In this document: positions 62,433-64,000 of the stretch, in pieces
Numbering within the stretch: position 1 is the stretch's first letter
Layout: every line of letters begins with the position of its first letter
DNA from: SCBR16-9 sp964537975
GTDB lineage: Bacteria > Hydrogenedentota > Hydrogenedentia > Hydrogenedentales > SCBR16-9
Assembly (NCBI GenBank): GCA_964537975.1
Contig: CAZIDP010000017.1
Coordinates: 10,971 to 74,970 of the forward strand
Direction of reading: 5' to 3'
Length of the DNA: 64,000 nt
Program-made: the position numbers and the translations under genes
Notes under the pieces: model-generated
Told to the model about the DNA's origin: nothing
What the model saw: only the letters and a program-made list of their open reading frames with translations
Database searches by the model: none

Positions 62433-63093
62433 TCTGTGGGTAGAGAAAATTGTTGAACTAGCCGCTCTACTTACTACTGATCTGTTGAGTTATTTTACAT
62501 CGAAATGTTCGTACAGTTAATGAGAAGAGTTTTGAAAAGCAGTGAACCGTCCCAACAAGAAGCGCACATTCCATCTGACAGATAGATCTATCACGTCAGG
62601 ATTCAGAGCATCAGCGCACATTCTCAAATGACAATACCTACACCCAAGACCTATGATTCTTTAAAGCATTTGTCCTCTGTGAGTTCGTACGCTACAAGTA
62701 AAGCTGCTTTGGTCTGAAGAGTTATTGTAAATAGGAAATATAATGGAGTTGTTAATGGAGTTGCAGGTGTAACACCAGTAACCTATGCAAAAAAACAACT
62801 CACCTATATGAAGAGCTGTTTTGTGTTTTGATGATTACATGACCGGGATGAATACCCCTTCGAGTTGCACTTTCTTCGATACGAGTGCCAGGGCAAGTTG
62901 TTTGGTGTTGGCGTTGGTGCTGGTGTTCTCGTGAGTCGGGTCAAGGAAGGAGTCGCCGCGAAGGTGACGGAGTAGGTGGCTTAGTTGTGCAGCAATTTGT
63001 CTGTTTGACACAGCACGGCTGTCTTGTATACGCTCTCTTCATACGAGATCGGATGATATATGGGGCGATTTGCCGATGACGGGGGGATAAGCC
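62433..63093. other. Intergenic region inside the accessory island
   Basis: No gene is seen. A terminator-like stem is present at 62792-62828 and short repeats occur (AGCGCACATTC at 62561 and 62611). A GC-rich block from 62885 on precedes the recombinase fragment and may be the end of a mobile element. Confidence 0.4.
62792..62828 (+). terminator. Terminator-like hairpin downstream of the ABC-3C operon
   Basis: AAAACAACTC (62792-62801) pairs with GAGCTGTTTT (62813-62822) except for one pair, followed by GTGTTTTG. It is 360 bp from the ATPase stop, so it may end another transcript. Confidence 0.4.
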
Positions 63094-63438
63094 ATGCAAC
63101 ACATTTCCCGTGGTGCTACGCATTATGTGATGCACGGTAATACGGCACACCATCCCATTGAACAGAACCCCAAGTTTCTCGACCAGCTGCGCTATACCTT
63201 GCGTTCCCGCCATTACAGCCCGCATACAAGGCAGACCTATTGCCATTTGGTCAAGCGCTACTTCCACTTTCACAACGTCCGCCACCCCGCTGAGATCAAC
63301 GTTTTTCTGACCCATCTGGCGGTCAAAGAAAAGGCCAGCGCTTCCACGCAGAACCAGGCGCTTTCGGCGCTGCTGTTTCTGTATCGTCACGTGCTGGAGG
63401 CGCGAGGTCATCCAGGCCCGTTGCAATGCCTGTCATAA
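63094..63438 (+). pseudogene. Truncated tyrosine recombinase (IntI/IS91-associated integrase N-terminal domain)
   Basis: 114 residues matching only the core-binding SAM-like domain of integron and IS91-associated integrases: FLDQLRYTLRSRHYSPHTRQ, YCHLVKRYFHFHNVRHPAEI, NVFLTHLAVKEKASASTQNQ and ALSALLFLYRHVLEARGHP. It then ends PLQCLS instead of entering the catalytic domain, so the Arg-His-Arg-Tyr catalytic residues are absent. It should be inactive. It marks past integrase-driven movement beside a defence island. Confidence 0.8.
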
Positions 63439-63484
63439 GACTTTGTAAATGCTGACATTACGAAAGAATCTCCGGAGGGGTGTT

Positions 63485-63544
63485 ATGCCGCGTTTTCGCG
63501 GCCCAAAGGTGTTATCGAGAAACCATATAAACGTTGTTGGATAA
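63485..63544 (+). CDS. Candidate 19-residue leader peptide before the NYN gene
   Basis: ATG 63485 follows CCGGAGGGG (63474-63482) closely and reads MPRFRGPKVLSRNHINVVG before TAA at 63542-63544, eight bases before the NYN start. It overlaps a perfect hairpin, GCCGCG (63487-63492) with CGCGGC (63497-63502). Leader-peptide control is possible, but a short frame like this may be chance or part of a mobile-element end. Confidence 0.25.
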   Translation: MPRFRGPKVLSRNHINVVG

Positions 63545-63551
63545 AATAAGA

Positions 63552-64000
63552 ATGAAATTTGACACCGCCATCTTCTACGATATTGAGAACCTGATTGGAG
63601 GCTACGGAACTCGGATGGACTACATCTCTGATCTGTCGCTCAAGGACATCTTGGATGAGATCCGTAAAGTCGACATCCTCGGAGGTATCGCGGTGCAGCG
63701 TGCCTATGCCAATTGGAGCGACCCCCGTTTGAATGTAATGCGCGGGGATATAGTTGATCTCGGCATTGAGCCAATTCAGATGTTTGGGTTCGGCAAAGGC
63801 ACAGCAAAGAACGCATCGGATATTCAGCTTGCTATTGACGCTGTTGACTGTGCGTTTTCACGTCCTACCATAGAGATATTTGTGATCGTATCAGGTGACG
63901 GAGGATTTTCAGCTCTGGCAAAGAAACTTCATGAATATGGTAAAGCGGTCATTGGGTGTGCTTACCATCGGTCAACCAATAGAGTATTCGAGGCAGTATG
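63552..64000 (+). CDS. NYN-domain ribonuclease-like protein (C-terminus off the right edge)
   Basis: The frame is open for 149 codons to the window end. The NYN (LabA/PIN-like) nuclease fold shows the conserved acidic residues in AIFYDIENLIGGYG (Asp10, Glu12, Asn13), TAKNASDIQLAIDAVD, and VIVSGDGGFSALAKKLHEYG with KAVIGCA. These coordinate magnesium for RNA cleavage, commonly in conflict systems. It starts just after a GTTGGAT site (63536-63542) and beside the truncated recombinase. The ribosome site is weak. Whether it carries a C-terminal OST-HTH domain cannot be seen. Confidence 0.85.
   Translation, partial: MKFDTAIFYDIENLIGGYGTRMDYISDLSLKDILDEIRKVDILGGIAVQRAYANWSDPRLNVMRGDIVDLGIEPIQMFGFGKGTAKNASDIQLAIDAVDCAFSRPTIEIFVIVSGDGGFSALAKKLHEYGKAVIGCAYHRSTNRVFEAV

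Noticed and set aside
63439..63542. attC recombination site of an integron
   Set aside because: Only one GTTRRRY core was found. The matching RYYYAAC core and the imperfect palindrome that define attC are missing.

Overview
The window looks like the chromosome of a Gram-negative, probably anaerobic or microaerobic bacterium. Outer-membrane markers are Pal, CpoB, an alginate-export-type porin, a PagL-like barrel and several lipoproteins. The gene set also includes prepilin-type proteins with a late H-X(9-10)-DG motif, a DUF1573 protein, a eukaryote-like UDP-sugar pyrophosphorylase, a GH71/99-like secreted enzyme and a methanol:corrinoid methyltransferase beside a PocR/AraC regulator. By inference this fits the PVC group, Hydrogenedentota or Sumerlaeota. 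No rRNA or tRNA gene was seen, so the placement cannot be tested here.

Layout. 1-2.3 kb: an AraC regulator (cut at the left edge) divergent from a pseudopilin. 2.4-6.5 kb: a TetR gene and methyltransferase sharing a palindromic operator, a PagL-like barrel and glgC. 6.8-9.5 kb: mtaB with a PocR/AraC regulator. 9.6-14.2 kb: a hybrid histidine kinase and a secreted calcineurin-like phosphoesterase. 14.4-20.2 kb: an Sm-like small protein, then a five-gene operon with DprE1, DprE2 and DPPR-synthase homologues plus GT87 and an acyltransferase, predicted to make and use polyprenyl-phosphoryl-D-arabinose. 20.3-24 kb: a LysM-M23 peptidase, a methyltransferase and the porin. 24.4-27.5 kb: B12-dependent ribonucleotide reductase and ThyX. 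28.1-32.8 kb: a degenerate pseudopilin, cydAB and a TVP38/DedA protein. 33-38.4 kb: pal-cpoB, then a GlcNAc-kinase-like gene, a DUF1573 gene and a UDP-sugar pyrophosphorylase. 39-42 kb: a 59-codon GspF/PilC N-terminal micro-gene, comF, and an ECF sigma factor with an anti-sigma factor whose extracytoplasmic half is a pseudopilin-type domain. 42.2-48 kb: a HEPN gene pair, a methyltransferase, two alpha/beta hydrolases and the GH71/99-like enzyme. 48.3-55 kb: a secreted Cys-rich 22-residue-repeat protein, then mtnA, a FapA/DUF342 gene, cmk and recJ. 55.4-58.5 kb: a large membrane-anchored protein of unknown role and a broken DUF4230 gene.

58.7-64 kb is a visibly GC-richer accessory island. It holds a complete three-gene ABC-3C predicted conflict system (nuclease-like effector, middle component, DUF3732 ATPase), a truncated tyrosine recombinase and an NYN-domain ribonuclease cut by the right edge.

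The most unusual points are four. The same pseudopilin-type C-terminal domain appears in a normal pseudopilin, in a copy that has lost its prepilin cleavage glycine, and in an anti-sigma factor. An isolated GspF N-terminal micro-gene has a perfect ribosome binding site. The Cys-rich repeat protein is growing by 132-bp duplications. The D-arabinose donor operon lies outside the actinobacteria.
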